A DNA stretch of 64,000 nucleotides from positions 62,001 to 126,000 of the forward strand of contig NZ_JAKZHV010000008.1 of assembly GCF_022568835.1 (NCBI RefSeq), given 5' to 3'. The notes below the pieces were generated by a model. It searched no databases. It had not been told where the DNA came from and saw nothing but the letters and a program-made list of their open reading frames with translations. The stretch's first letter is position 1; the number at the start of each line of letters is the position of its first letter. This document shows positions 39,413 through 48,093 of this stretch, one piece after another. The translations under genes and the position numbers were made by a program. The stretch is from Arsenicicoccus piscis (lineage in GTDB: Bacteria; Actinomycetota; Actinomycetes; Actinomycetales; Dermatophilaceae).

Positions 39413-39826
39413 CTACAGCGAGTGCAGGGGTCGCTGGCCGGGCGGGAGCAGCCGGGCGTCGACGACCTCCTTGCCGAAGGGCATCAAGGTGACCGGCAGC
39501 AGCTTGAGGTTGGCGACGGCGAGCGGGATGCCCACGATGGTCACGGCCTGCGCGATCGCCGTGGTGACGTGGCCGATGGCCAGCCACCAGCCGGCGACGA
39601 GGAACCACACGACGTTCATCAGGGCCGAGCCGGCGCCGGCGCCGGGTTGGGCGACGACGGCCCGGCCGAACGGCCAGACGGCGTAGTTGGCCATCCGGAA
39701 GGACGCGACCCCGATCGGGATCGTGACGACGAGCAGGCAGGCGATGACGCCCGCGACGACGTAGGCGATCCAGAGCCAGACCCCGCAGGTGAGGAACCAG
39801 AAGATGTTGAGCAGCAGGCGCAGCAT
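39413..39826 (-). CDS. YccF-family inner membrane protein
   Basis: 137 residues with two copies of the YccF module. Each has a [16 protein letters not shown] or [21 protein letters not shown] helix followed by a GIP-containing segment ([42 protein letters not shown]). About four membrane helices are predicted. The role is unknown. It converges on recX. Confidence 0.85.
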   Translation of the reverse strand: MLRLLLNIFWFLTCGVWLWIAYVVAGVIACLLVVTIPIGVASFRMANYAVWPFGRAVVAQPGAGAGSALMNVVWFLVAGWWLAIGHVTTAIAQAVTIVGIPLAVANLKLLPVTLMPFGKEVVDARLLPPGQRPLHSL

Positions 39827-39912
39827 GCTGGGGGAACGATCGGCCCACGGCCGAGATTCCGGCAGGTGGCCGGCCCCGCCCGCGACCCGGGAGGACCCCG
39901 CTCCGGCTCACC

Positions 39913-39918
39913 TAGACT
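39913..39918 (+). promoter_or_regulatory. Candidate -10 element of miaB
   Basis: TAGACT, 10 bases before the miaB ATG. The purine stretch GGAGGG between them could also serve as ribosome binding site in a very short leader. Confidence 0.4.
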
Positions 39919-39928
39919 GGAGGGCGCG

Positions 39929-41458
39929 ATGAAGACCTACGACGTGCGCACCCACGGGTGCCAGATGAATGTCCACGACTCCGAGCGGCTCGCGGGCCTG
40001 CTCGAGACGGCCGGCTACGTTGATCTGGCGGGCCTGCCGGACGGTCAGCGTCCCGAGGTGGCCGACGTCGTGGTCTTCAACACCTGCGCGGTGCGCGAGA
40101 ACGCCGACAACAAGCTCTACGGCAACCTGGGGCAGCTGCGCCCCGCCAAGCTCGCCAACCCCGACCTGCAGATCGCCGTGGGCGGCTGCATGGCCCAGAA
40201 GGACCGCGACACGATCGTCACGCGGGCGCCCTGGGTCGACGTCGTCTTCGGCACGCACAACATCGGCAGCCTCCCCGCCCTGCTGGACCGTGCGCGGCAC
40301 AACAAGGAGGCGCAGGTCGAGATCCTCGAGTCGCTCGAGACCTTCCCGAGCACCCTGCCGACCCGCCGCGACAGCGCCTACAGCGGATGGGTGTCGATCA
40401 GCGTCGGCTGCAACAACACCTGCACCTTCTGCATCGTCCCGAGCCTGCGCGGCAAGGAGGCCGACCGCCGTCCTGGCGACATCCTCGCCGAGATGCGCGC
40501 GCTGGTCGCCCAGGGCGTCGTCGAGATCACCCTGCTCGGCCAGAACGTCAACTCCTACGGCGTCGAGTTCGGTGACCGTCAGGCGTTCAGCAAGCTGCTG
40601 CGCGCCTGCGGCGAGATCGAGGGGCTCGAGCGGGTGCGGTTCACCAGCCCGCACCCGGCGGCGTTCACCGACGACGTGATCGGGGCGATGGCCGAGACCC
40701 CCAACGTGATGCCGAGCCTGCACATGCCGCTGCAGTCCGGCTCGGACCGGGTGCTCAAGGCGATGCGGCGGTCCTACCGCTCCGAGCGCTTCCTCGGCAT
40801 CCTCGACCGGGTGCGCGCCCAGATCCCGGACGCGGCGATCACCACCGACATCATCGTCGGCTTCCCCGGCGAGACCGAGGAGGACTTCCAGGGGACGCTC
40901 GACGTGGTCGAGGCCAGCCGGTTCTCCAGCGCATTCACCTTCCAGTACTCCATCCGCCCTGGCACCCCTGCGGCCGCCATGGCCGACCAGGTCCCCAAGG
41001 CCGTCGTCCAGGAGCGCTTCGACCGGCTCATCGCGCTGCAGGAGCAGGTGTCCTGGGCCGAGAACCGTCGCCAGGAGGGGCGAACCGTCGAGGTGCTCGT
41101 GGCGCCGGGGGAGGGTCGCAAGGACGCCGAGACCGCCCGCGTGTCCGGCCGGGCGCGCGACAACCGCCTGGTCCACCTCGCCGTCCCCGCCGGGGCCGAG
41201 CGACCCCGCCCGGGTGACCTGGTCGAGGTCGACGTGACCTACGGCGCGCCGCACAACCTCATCGCCGATGGGGCGCTGACCGGTGGCACCTACCGCGTGC
41301 GGCCGACCGCCGGTGGTGACGCCTGGGCGGCATTGCAGCAGAGCCCGGCGGGCGGCCCGTCGACCGGAGGCGGCACCCGCAAGCCGGCCGTCAGCCTGGG
41401 CATGCCGTCGCTCGGCCGCCCCCGCGAGGTGCCGACGGAGCCCGCATGCGGCGCCTGA
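39929..41458 (+). CDS. miaB: tRNA-2-methylthio-N6-dimethylallyladenosine synthase
   Basis: 509 residues from ATG 39929. N-terminal UPF0004 domain with [23 protein letters not shown] and VGGCMAQKD (three cluster Cys), radical-SAM motif [11 protein letters not shown], and a C-terminal TRAM domain. It adds the methylthio group to i6A37 of tRNAs after MiaA, whose gene is 700 bp downstream. The last 50 or so residues are a Gly/Pro/Ser-rich extension beyond the TRAM domain. Confidence 0.97.
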   Translation: MKTYDVRTHGCQMNVHDSERLAGLLETAGYVDLAGLPDGQRPEVADVVVFNTCAVRENADNKLYGNLGQLRPAKLANPDLQIAVGGCMAQKDRDTIVTRAPWVDVVFGTHNIGSLPALLDRARHNKEAQVEILESLETFPSTLPTRRDSAYSGWVSISVGCNNTCTFCIVPSLRGKEADRRPGDILAEMRALVAQGVVEITLLGQNVNSYGVEFGDRQAFSKLLRACGEIEGLERVRFTSPHPAAFTDDVIGAMAETPNVMPSLHMPLQSGSDRVLKAMRRSYRSERFLGILDRVRAQIPDAAITTDIIVGFPGETEEDFQGTLDVVEASRFSSAFTFQYSIRPGTPAAAMADQVPKAVVQERFDRLIALQEQVSWAENRRQEGRTVEVLVAPGEGRKDAETARVSGRARDNRLVHLAVPAGAERPRPGDLVEVDVTYGAPHNLIADGALTGGTYRVRPTAGGDAWAALQQSPAGGPSTGGGTRKPAVSLGMPSLGRPREVPTEPACGA

Positions 41459-41478
41459 CGCTGACTGAGGCTGCGTGA

Positions 41479-41492
41479 GGGCTCCGGAGCCC
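41479..41492. repeat. 14-bp perfect palindrome
   Basis: GGGCTCCGGAGCCC just after the miaB stop, 16 bp before the terminator hairpin. It may be part of transcription ending or a protein site. Confidence 0.6.
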
Positions 41493-41508
41493 ACACCCGG
41501 GCATGCGT

Positions 41509-41541
41509 GAGGCCCGCCGCGTGGTGCACGCGACGGGCCTC
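41509..41541. terminator. Bidirectional hairpin between miaB and the antitoxin gene
   Basis: GAGGCCCG-C-CGCGTG pairs with CACGCG-A-CGGGCCTC around a 3-base loop: 14 base pairs with one mismatch. It lies between converging stops. No T-run follows, as is usual in high-GC actinobacteria. Confidence 0.8.
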
Positions 41542-41568
41542 GACAGCATGAAGGCCAGGCCGTGAGGC

Positions 41569-41766
41569 TTACTGGCTGTTGTCCCCGACTCGCTGGTCGC
41601 CGGCCTGCTGGGCCTGGTCGACCTTGTCGGAGAACTTGCCGCCGGTCTTCTGGTCGACGGCGTCGCCAGCCTTCTCGATCCCCTGGTCGCTGAACTGCTC
41701 GACCTTGTCGGGGTTCTCGGATGCGGCCTTGCTGGCCTGGTCCTTGATGTTGTCGAAGGCACTCAT
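41569..41766 (-). CDS. Rv0909/MT0933-like antitoxin family protein
   Basis: 65 residues from ATG 41766 with GAAGGGAG upstream. The sequence is highly charged and has no Cys or Trp: MSAFDNIKDQASKAASENPD, the KVEQFSDQGIEKAGDAVDQKTGGKFSDKVDQ core. This is the MT0933_antitox family, named after the Rv0909 protein encoded with the START-like toxin Rv0910. No toxin gene is adjacent here, so it may be an orphan or act outside a toxin-antitoxin pair; stress or stationary-phase roles have been suggested for such disordered proteins. Confidence 0.8.
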   Translation of the reverse strand: MSAFDNIKDQASKAASENPDKVEQFSDQGIEKAGDAVDQKTGGKFSDKVDQAQQAGDQRVGDNSQ

Positions 41767-42156
41767 GGGCATCTCCCTTCTGTCGGTGACAGGACTGCCG
41801 GCGCTGGACCCGTGGACCGGGTCCTCGCTGCCGAACGTCTCCACCATAGGCACATCCGGGCCCCGGTGGTCACGTTGCGCCCGGCTTCTTCGGCCATCGC
41901 GCCGGCCAAGCACAAGAACGAGCACAGAAAGGGCGGGGCCGCCCACCTCGTCGTGGACGGCCCCACCGTCGATCAGCCGAGCCCTCTTGGGAGCGACCGA
42001 AGCCTGTGCTGTGCTGGTCCGGCCAGTCTGTCGAGCGCTGATCGGAGCACCCATCCTGCGCCTCCTCGGGGCGGCAGGTGACCGAAGTCACGTCGCTTCA
42101 CCCCGTTGCCCGTCCGGCGCCCGGCCTCGTCACTGCCTGATGACACACTGACCCCC
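41767..42156. other. 390-bp intergenic region, no gene seen
   Basis: No frame with plausible codon use or homology is seen between the antitoxin gene and miaA, which are transcribed away from each other. The region holds a possible Crp-type palindrome at 42078-42091. A GC-rich stretch of short inverted segments lies near 41930-41980. Confidence 0.5.
42078..42091. promoter_or_regulatory. Crp-like palindrome upstream of miaA
   Basis: GTGACCGAAGTCAC is a perfect 5-bp inverted repeat with a 4-base centre and contains the Crp core GTGA-N6-TCAC. Its outer bases do not match the TGTGA/TCACA ends. Confidence 0.35.
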
Positions 42157-43137
42157 ATGCAGCCCAGCCCTCCGCCACCGCCCGAGGCGTCGACGCCGCT
42201 GCTCGTCGCCGTCGTCGGGGCGACCGCGACCGGCAAGTCCGACCTCGCGCTCGCGCTGGCGGGCGCACTGGGAGGCGAGGTGGTCAACGCCGACGCCTCC
42301 CAGCTCTACCGCGGGATGGACATCGGGACCGCGAAGGTCCCGGTGACCGAGCGTCTCGGGATCCCGCACCACCAGCTCGACGTGCTGGACCTGCGCGACG
42401 TGGCCAGTGTGGCCGCCTACCAGCGCGAGGCGCGGGCCGACCTGGACGCCGTCGTGGGCCGCTGCCACCTCCCGGTGCTCGTCGGCGGCTCGGGGCTCTA
42501 CGTGCGCGCGGCGCTCGACCGGCTGGACATCCCACCCACGGACGCCGGTGTCCGCGAGCGCCTGCAGGAGCGCACCGACCGCGAGGGCGCGAGCGCGGCC
42601 CACGCTCGCCTGGCCGAGCTGGACCCGAAGGCCGCCGCGGCGATCCTGCCGACCAACGCCCGCCGCATCGTGCGCGCGCTCGAGGTCATCGAGCTCACCG
42701 GCCGGCCGTTCTCGGCGTCCCTGCCGGAGCGGGTCTACCGCCGGCCGACCCTCGCGCTCGGCCTGACCGAGGACCTCGACGTCCTCGACGAGCGGATCGA
42801 GGCGCGCGTCCACCGGATGTGGGCGGCCGGCCTGATCGAGGAGGTCCAGGAGCTGCTGGACCGCGGGCTGCGCGAGGGGCCGACGTCCGCGAAGGCGGTG
42901 GGCTACGTCCAGGCGATCGCCCAGCTCGACGGTGTGCTCACCCAGGACGAGGCGATCGCGGCCACGACCGCGGCCACCCGGCGCCTGGCCCGCCGGCAGC
43001 GCTCCTGGTTCGGCCCGGACGAGCGGATCCGGTGGCTCCGTCCGCCGAGCAGCGACCGCGACGCGTGGCACGAGCAAATCGTGGCCGCCGTGCGCGCCGT
43101 GCTCGCCGGCGACCCGTGGCCGGCGGATCTCGGGTGA
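42157..43137 (+). CDS. miaA: tRNA dimethylallyltransferase
   Basis: 326 residues from ATG 42157 (MQPSPPPPP). It has the P-loop GATATGKS, the DASQLYRGMDIGTAK substrate motif, LVGGSGLYVRA and TNARRIVRALEV, all typical of MiaA. It prenylates A37 of tRNAs that read UNN codons, forming the substrate for MiaB. A longer frame upstream has no homology. dapF follows 35 bp downstream; this order is conserved in actinobacteria. Confidence 0.97.
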   Translation: MQPSPPPPPEASTPLLVAVVGATATGKSDLALALAGALGGEVVNADASQLYRGMDIGTAKVPVTERLGIPHHQLDVLDLRDVASVAAYQREARADLDAVVGRCHLPVLVGGSGLYVRAALDRLDIPPTDAGVRERLQERTDREGASAAHARLAELDPKAAAAILPTNARRIVRALEVIELTGRPFSASLPERVYRRPTLALGLTEDLDVLDERIEARVHRMWAAGLIEEVQELLDRGLREGPTSAKAVGYVQAIAQLDGVLTQDEAIAATTAATRRLARRQRSWFGPDERIRWLRPPSSDRDAWHEQIVAAVRAVLAGDPWPADLG

Positions 43138-43172
43138 TCCCTTGACCACCCATCTCGGGGGACAATGAGCCC

Positions 43173-44075
43173 ATGACCTCATCGAGCGCGCAGTCGCCCC
43201 GCCGCCTCGCCTTCACCAAGGGCCACGGCACCGAGAACGACTTCGTCCTCGTCCCCGACCCCGAGGGCACGATCGACCTCGCGCCGAGCGACGTCGCGTT
43301 CCTCGCCGACCGCCGGGCCGGCATCGGTGGCGACGGGGTGATCCGGGTGGTCCCGACGGTCCTCTCGGGCGACCCGGTCGCCGTGGGGCAGGCCAGCCAG
43401 GCGCGCTGGTTCATGGACTACCGCAACGCCGACGGGTCGGTCGCCGAGATGTGCGGCAACGGCACCCGCGTGTTCGCCGCCTACCTGCGCCGCGAGGGTC
43501 TCGAGACCGCAGACGAGTTCGCCATCGCCACCCGGGCAGGGGTCAAGCACGTCCACGTCTCCGTAGACCCCGCGGGCCAGACCCGCTACAGCGTGAACCT
43601 CGGTCCGTGGGCGCTGCAGCACGAGGACCGGGCGCGCGAGCAGGGCTCGGACGCCCTGGTGAAGGTCGCGGCGCACGACGCCATGCCGGCGCTCAGCCTC
43701 GACCTCGGCAACCCGCACACCGTCGTGGCGCTGCCCGAGGACAAGGAGCTCGACGAGCTGGACCTGCATGTGCAGCCGGCCGTCAACCCCGCGCCGACCG
43801 AGGGCACCAACGTCGAGTTCGTCCGGCCGGTCGGGCCCGGGCACCTCGCCATGCGCGTCTTCGAGCGAGGCGTGGGGGAGACCCGGTCCTGCGGCACGGG
43901 CGCCGCGGCGGCAGCCCTGGCGATGCGGTGGTGGGCCGGCGGTGACGACCAGAGCACCACCTGGACCGTCGACGTGCCGGGTGGCACGGTCTACGTGCGT
44001 CCGCTGCCGGGCCAGGAGGTCGAGCTGAGCGGTCCGGCAGCGCTGGTGGCGGACGGCGAGGCCACCCTTCCCTGA
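43173..44075 (+). CDS. dapF: Diaminopimelate epimerase
   Basis: 300 residues. The two catalytic Cys are visible in EMCGNGTR and RSCGTGAAAAAL, with the N-terminal TKGHGTENDFV and the NPHTVV segment near the centre. It converts LL- to meso-diaminopimelate for peptidoglycan and lysine. hflX, its usual downstream neighbour, is displaced here by about 10 kb of other genes (ggt to pdg). Confidence 0.97.
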   Translation: MTSSSAQSPRRLAFTKGHGTENDFVLVPDPEGTIDLAPSDVAFLADRRAGIGGDGVIRVVPTVLSGDPVAVGQASQARWFMDYRNADGSVAEMCGNGTRVFAAYLRREGLETADEFAIATRAGVKHVHVSVDPAGQTRYSVNLGPWALQHEDRAREQGSDALVKVAAHDAMPALSLDLGNPHTVVALPEDKELDELDLHVQPAVNPAPTEGTNVEFVRPVGPGHLAMRVFERGVGETRSCGTGAAAAALAMRWWAGGDDQSTTWTVDVPGGTVYVRPLPGQEVELSGPAALVADGEATLP

Positions 44076-44111
44076 CAGGCGAGCTCCGGTAGAACCGGAC
44101 GATTCACCCCA

Positions 44112-44140
44112 TTGCGGGACCTGGGGGGCACTCGTAGCAT
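44112..44140 (+). promoter_or_regulatory. Promoter of ggt
   Basis: A -35 TTGCGG (44112-44117), a 17-base spacer and a -10 TAGCAT (44135-44140) that ends 6 bases before the ATG. This is the clearest leaderless promoter in the window. Confidence 0.6.
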
Positions 44141-44146
44141 CCGGAC

Positions 44147-46051
44147 ATGAACCGCAAGAGAACGACTTCCCTCCTTCGTCGTCCTGGCGTCGCGGTGACG
44201 CTCACCGGTGGCCTGCTGGTCTCGCTCACCCTCCCGGCCGTCGCGACCGCGACGGCTTCCCCTGCACCGGCCAAGACCTCGCAGGCCGACGCCGACGCCG
44301 GCAAGCGGCCCTACGGCGTCGACCCCGCCAACCTGCCTAAGATGCCGACCATGACCGGTGGCGGCGGTGCGGTCTCGTCCGTGGACCAGACGGCCTCCCA
44401 GGTCGGCATCGACGTGCTGCGTCGCGGCGGCAACGCCGCCGACGCAGCGGTCGCAACGGCCGCCGCGCTCGGCGTCACCGAGCCGTTCGCCAACGGCATC
44501 GCGGGCGGCGGCTTCTTCGTCTACTACGACGCGAAGCGCAAGAAGGTCACGACGATCGACGGCCGCGAGACCGCGCCCGCCGCGTTCACCGACAAGACCT
44601 TCACCAAGGCCGACGGCACCGCGATGGACTTCATGACGGCGGTCAACTCCGGTCTGTCGTTCGGCGTCCCGGGCACCCCCGCCACCTGGGACCTGGCGCT
44701 CAAGAGGTTCGGCACCCGCTCGTTCAGCGACAGCCTGCGGCCCGCGCAGGAGATCGCCCAGAACGGCTTCATGGTCGACCAGGCCTTCCAGGACGGCGTC
44801 GCGCAGAACGTCGAGCGGTTCACGATGTTCCCCGCGACGGCCAAGCTGTTCATGCCCGGTGGCTCGCTGCCCGAGGTCGGCACGGTCTTCCGCAACCCCG
44901 ACATCGCGAAGGCCTACGCCGTCTTGCGCCGCGAGGGGCCCGCGTCGATCTACGGCGGCGGGACGCTCGCGAAGGCCATGGTCGCCGAGGCGCGCAACCC
45001 CGGCACCGCACCCGGCGTCACCGTCGCGAAGAGCCCGGTGACGGTCGACGACCTGCGCGCCTACCAGGCCAAGCTGAAGGCTCCGATCACCTCGACCTAC
45101 CAGGGCCTCAACGTCTACGGCATGCCCGTGCCGAGCAGCGGCGGCATCGCCGTCGCCGAGATCCTCAACCTGCTCGAGGCCTACCAGGCCAAGACGGGCG
45201 CATCCACCGCCTCGGTCTCCCCGGCGCAGTGGTACCACCGGTTCGCCGAGGCCAGCGCGACCGCCTTCGCCGACCGCAACCGCTACGTCGGTGACGTGCC
45301 GGGCGTGCCGGTCAAGGAGCTCGTGTCCAAGGCGTTCGCGGCCGAGCGGGCCTGCGGCTTCAGCCCGACGAAGGCCCAGGCGCGGCCGATCGCGTTCGGC
45401 CAGCCCGACGGCAGCTACACCGGCTGCGCGGGTGGCGCACGCGTGGCCGCCAAGCCCAACGACGGCGCGTCGACGACGAGCCTGTCGGCCGTCGACAAGT
45501 GGGGCAACATGGTCGCCTACACGCTGACGATCGAGCAGTACGGCGGCTCGGGCATCACCGTCCCCGGCTACGGCTTCCTGCTCAACAACGAGATGACGGA
45601 CTTCAACTTCGTGCCGCTGCAGGCCGGGGTGCCGGACCCGAACCTCCCCGCCGCCGGCAAGCGCCCGCGCTCGTCGATGAGCCCGACCCTGATCCTCAAG
45701 AACGGCAAGCCCTACCTCACCGTGGGGTCGCCGGGTGGCGCGACGATCATCACGACCGTCTCGCAGATCATCACCGGCTACGTCGACCGCGGGATGCCGC
45801 TCGTCGAGGCCATCGCGGCGCCGCGGCTGTCCTCGCGCAACACGGGCGTGACGGTCGAGCCCGAACTGGTGAACTCTGACATCGGCACGGCCCTCAAGGA
45901 CCTGGGTCAGCCGCTGACCACGGTCGGCGAGATCGGTCGCGGCGTGGGCGTCGCGGTCCACGGCAAGACCCTCACGGCCGCCGCCGAGACGGTCCGCGCC
46001 GGCGGTGGCTCGGCCATGGTGGTCACACCGCGCGACACCGCCTCGCGCTGA
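44147..46051 (+). CDS. ggt: Gamma-glutamyltransferase, secreted
   Basis: 634 residues with a signal peptide (basic start, hydrophobic 14-35, Ala-x-Ala region). The large subunit shows GGNAADAAVA and ANGIAGGGFFVYYD. The autocatalytic site is ASTTSLSAVD, where Thr would be the nucleophile of the small subunit; the His that usually follows (TTH) is replaced by Ser. Further substrate contacts LLNNEMTDF, SSMSPT and GSPGGATI are present. It splits gamma-glutamyl compounds such as glutathione outside the cell. Actinobacteria of this type make mycothiol rather than glutathione, so peptide or poly-gamma-glutamyl substrates are possible. Confidence 0.92.
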   Translation: MNRKRTTSLLRRPGVAVTLTGGLLVSLTLPAVATATASPAPAKTSQADADAGKRPYGVDPANLPKMPTMTGGGGAVSSVDQTASQVGIDVLRRGGNAADAAVATAAALGVTEPFANGIAGGGFFVYYDAKRKKVTTIDGRETAPAAFTDKTFTKADGTAMDFMTAVNSGLSFGVPGTPATWDLALKRFGTRSFSDSLRPAQEIAQNGFMVDQAFQDGVAQNVERFTMFPATAKLFMPGGSLPEVGTVFRNPDIAKAYAVLRREGPASIYGGGTLAKAMVAEARNPGTAPGVTVAKSPVTVDDLRAYQAKLKAPITSTYQGLNVYGMPVPSSGGIAVAEILNLLEAYQAKTGASTASVSPAQWYHRFAEASATAFADRNRYVGDVPGVPVKELVSKAFAAERACGFSPTKAQARPIAFGQPDGSYTGCAGGARVAAKPNDGASTTSLSAVDKWGNMVAYTLTIEQYGGSGITVPGYGFLLNNEMTDFNFVPLQAGVPDPNLPAAGKRPRSSMSPTLILKNGKPYLTVGSPGGATIITTVSQIITGYVDRGMPLVEAIAAPRLSSRNTGVTVEPELVNSDIGTALKDLGQPLTTVGEIGRGVGVAVHGKTLTAAAETVRAGGGSAMVVTPRDTASR

Positions 46052-46058
46052 GGCTCCA

Positions 46059-46090
46059 GGCGGGCTGGGTGGTCAACCGCCCAGCCCGCC
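46059..46090. terminator. Hairpin between ggt and the PIG-L gene
   Basis: GGCGGGCTGGG and CCCAGCCCGCC form an 11-bp perfect stem with a 10-base loop. It overlaps the last codons of the converging PIG-L gene and lies 8 bp after the ggt stop. Confidence 0.75.
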
Positions 46091-46861
46091 GAGGTCGTAG
46101 ACCCGGAACGTCACCGCGTGCTCGGTGCCGAGAGCCTCGCCGCCCTGACGCAGAATCTGCGGGATCAGCTCGCCCGCGTCGGGGTGCCCGGTGACGTGCT
46201 CGAGGTAGGCCTCGTGGGAACGCAACGACGCGACGCTCGCCTCGACGGCGGCCTCCCTCACAGCCAGACCGTGCGTCGGCTCGTCGTCGCCCGCGACCAG
46301 CAGCGCGCTGGTGTGCCACTTCGGCAGCCCACCCTCGGCGAGCTCGCGAAAGACCCAGTCGTTGTCGGCGTCGCGGGTGCCGTCGATGGCGGCGAGGCCG
46401 GCGACCCGGTGGTCGGCCTGGTTCAGCCCGCCGTAGGCCTCTACGGCGAAGCTGGTCGTGACGACCGCGTCGGGGCGCACCTCGCGCACGACCCGGGCGA
46501 TGTCACGGCGCAGGTCCAGACCCGGGACGAGCATCCCGTCGGGGTGGTCGAGGATGCGCAGGTCGCTGACCCCGACCGTCTCGCAGGCCGCCCGCTGCTC
46601 GGCCGCGCGCAGCGGGCCGATCTCCTCGGGCGGGCCGTCCATGCCGGCCCCGCCCGCCGTCAGCAGCAGGTAGGTCACCTCGACCCCACGCCCGGTCCAG
46701 GTGGCGACCGCGGCGGACGTGCCGTACTCGAGGTCGTCGGGGTGTGCGACCACGCACAGCACCCGCTCCCAGCCCTCGTCGGGCAGCGGCTCCAGGCGCT
46801 TGCGCGACTCGGTGTCGGGGGACGTGCTCGCGTTGGACTCGGTCTGGCCGGCGTCGCTCAT
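46073..46861 (-). CDS. PIG-L/LmbE family deacetylase
   Basis: 262 residues. The zinc site is VVAHPDDLEYG near residue 38 with the later ligand in QADHRVAG. Members remove N-acetyl groups from GlcNAc-containing compounds, including MshB and Mca in mycothiol metabolism. The spacing and flanking sequence do not let me tell MshB, Mca and other branches apart, so no symbol is given. The ATG overlaps the thioesterase stop by four bases, so the two are coupled. Confidence 0.88.
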   Translation of the reverse strand: MSDAGQTESNASTSPDTESRKRLEPLPDEGWERVLCVVAHPDDLEYGTSAAVATWTGRGVEVTYLLLTAGGAGMDGPPEEIGPLRAAEQRAACETVGVSDLRILDHPDGMLVPGLDLRRDIARVVREVRPDAVVTTSFAVEAYGGLNQADHRVAGLAAIDGTRDADNDWVFRELAEGGLPKWHTSALLVAGDDEPTHGLAVREAAVEASVASLRSHEAYLEHVTGHPDAGELIPQILRQGGEALGTEHAVTFRVYDLGGLGG

Positions 46862-47319
46862 GACCGCTCCGGGAGCTGCTCGACGCCGCGGACGGCGGTG
46901 GTGCGCGGCACCCCGGCCAGCCGGTGCGGGATCCGGTCGCGCTCGTAGGTCACCGACGCGTAGCCGTGCGGCTTCGGGTTGCCCTCGTCGTCCAGCGCGA
47001 CCATCACGATCTTGTCGATCGAGATGATCGTCTCGCCGGTGAAGACGTTGCGCACGACGCACCGCAGCGTCAGCGAGGACCGCCCCCAGTGCGTCGGCGC
47101 CAGCCCCATCTCGACGATGTCACCCTGCCGGGCCGAGCTCACGAAGTTGATCTCGGACATGTACTTCGTCACGGTGCGCTCGTTGCCCAGCTGGATGATC
47201 GCGTAGATCGCGGCCTCCTCGTCGATCCAGCGCAGCAGGCTGCCCCCGAAGAGGGTCTGGTTGGCGTTGAGGTCCTCCGGCTTGACCCACTTGCGGGAGT
47301 GGAAGTTCATCAGCTCCAT
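46858..47319 (-). CDS. Acyl-CoA thioesterase, hotdog fold
   Basis: 153 residues with the YciA/BFIT-type motif: NANQTLFGGSLLRWIDEEAAI (catalytic Asp and Gly-Gly turn) and the FVSSARQGDIVEMG strand. It hydrolyses acyl-CoA, chain length unknown. Its stop overlaps the start of the PIG-L gene, an unusual partner. Confidence 0.88.
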   Translation of the reverse strand: MELMNFHSRKWVKPEDLNANQTLFGGSLLRWIDEEAAIYAIIQLGNERTVTKYMSEINFVSSARQGDIVEMGLAPTHWGRSSLTLRCVVRNVFTGETIISIDKIVMVALDDEGNPKPHGYASVTYERDRIPHRLAGVPRTTAVRGVEQLPERS

Positions 47320-47370
47320 GGGTGCAGCGTAGGACCGCTCCCTGGGCGCGGCTCTAACGGCTCACCCGGC

Positions 47371-47997
47371 TCAGCCGGCGCGCACGACCTCGATGACCCG
47401 GAAGCCTTTGGCCGTCGCGGTGCGTCGCACGGTGAAGGTCCCCGGCGACAGCGCGTCGAGCTCGCGGGCGAGCCAGGTCTGCAGCGAGTCGGCGCCGAGC
47501 TGCTTGGCGACGACCAGCTGGGCGACCCCTCCCGGGGCCAGGCGTGGCACCCAGCGCAGCAGCAACGCGTGCAGCGCCTCCTTGCCCACCCGGATGGGAG
47601 GGTTGGACCAGATGGCGGCGAGGCGCACGTCGTCCGGCACCTCGTCGGGCGGCACGGCGCGCACCGCGGCACCGACGCCGAGGCGCTCGGCGTTGGTGCG
47701 GGTCAGGTCGAGTGCACGCTCGTTGACGTCGACGGCCCACACCGTGGCGTCGGGGGAGCGCAGCGCGAGGGTGAGCGCGATCGGTCCCCAGCCGCAGCCG
47801 AGGTCGAGCAGGTCCCCGTCGGGCGGCGGGGGCGTTGCGTGGGCGAGCAGCACCGCGGTGCCGCGGTCGATCTGGTCGGGCTGGAAGACGCCGCGCGCGG
47901 TCTGCACCGTCACGTCCCGACCGGCGAGGACGACGGGCACGTCGCGGCGCTCGTCCGCGCTCGCCGGCGCCGCGGTGAAGTAGTGGTCTTCAGTCAT
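47371..47997 (-). CDS. Class I methyltransferase, RsmC/RlmG-like small domain
   Basis: 208 residues corresponding to the catalytic MTS domain alone. SAM motif I is LLDLGCGWGPIAL (about 63-75), the acidic loop AVDVNERAL, and motif IV SNPPIR (NPPY type), which marks N-methyltransferases acting on guanine in rRNA. The duplicate N-terminal domain of enterobacterial RsmC is missing, as in most actinobacterial members. The target base is not certain. Confidence 0.88.
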   Translation of the reverse strand: MTEDHYFTAAPASADERRDVPVVLAGRDVTVQTARGVFQPDQIDRGTAVLLAHATPPPPDGDLLDLGCGWGPIALTLALRSPDATVWAVDVNERALDLTRTNAERLGVGAAVRAVPPDEVPDDVRLAAIWSNPPIRVGKEALHALLLRWVPRLAPGGVAQLVVAKQLGADSLQTWLARELDALSPGTFTVRRTATAKGFRVIEVVRAG

Positions 47998-48093
47998 CGC
48001 CTCACACGGTAGCCCAGATGGTCGCCGACCGTTCGGCTGCTGGTCATCCTGCGGTCACGCTGCGGAACACCCACGGGGACAAGGGTATTCGTC

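Noticed and set aside
41767..42156. Short open frames in the gap before miaA
   Set aside because: They have erratic codon use, no ribosome binding site and no homology. A missed small gene cannot be excluded but is not supported.
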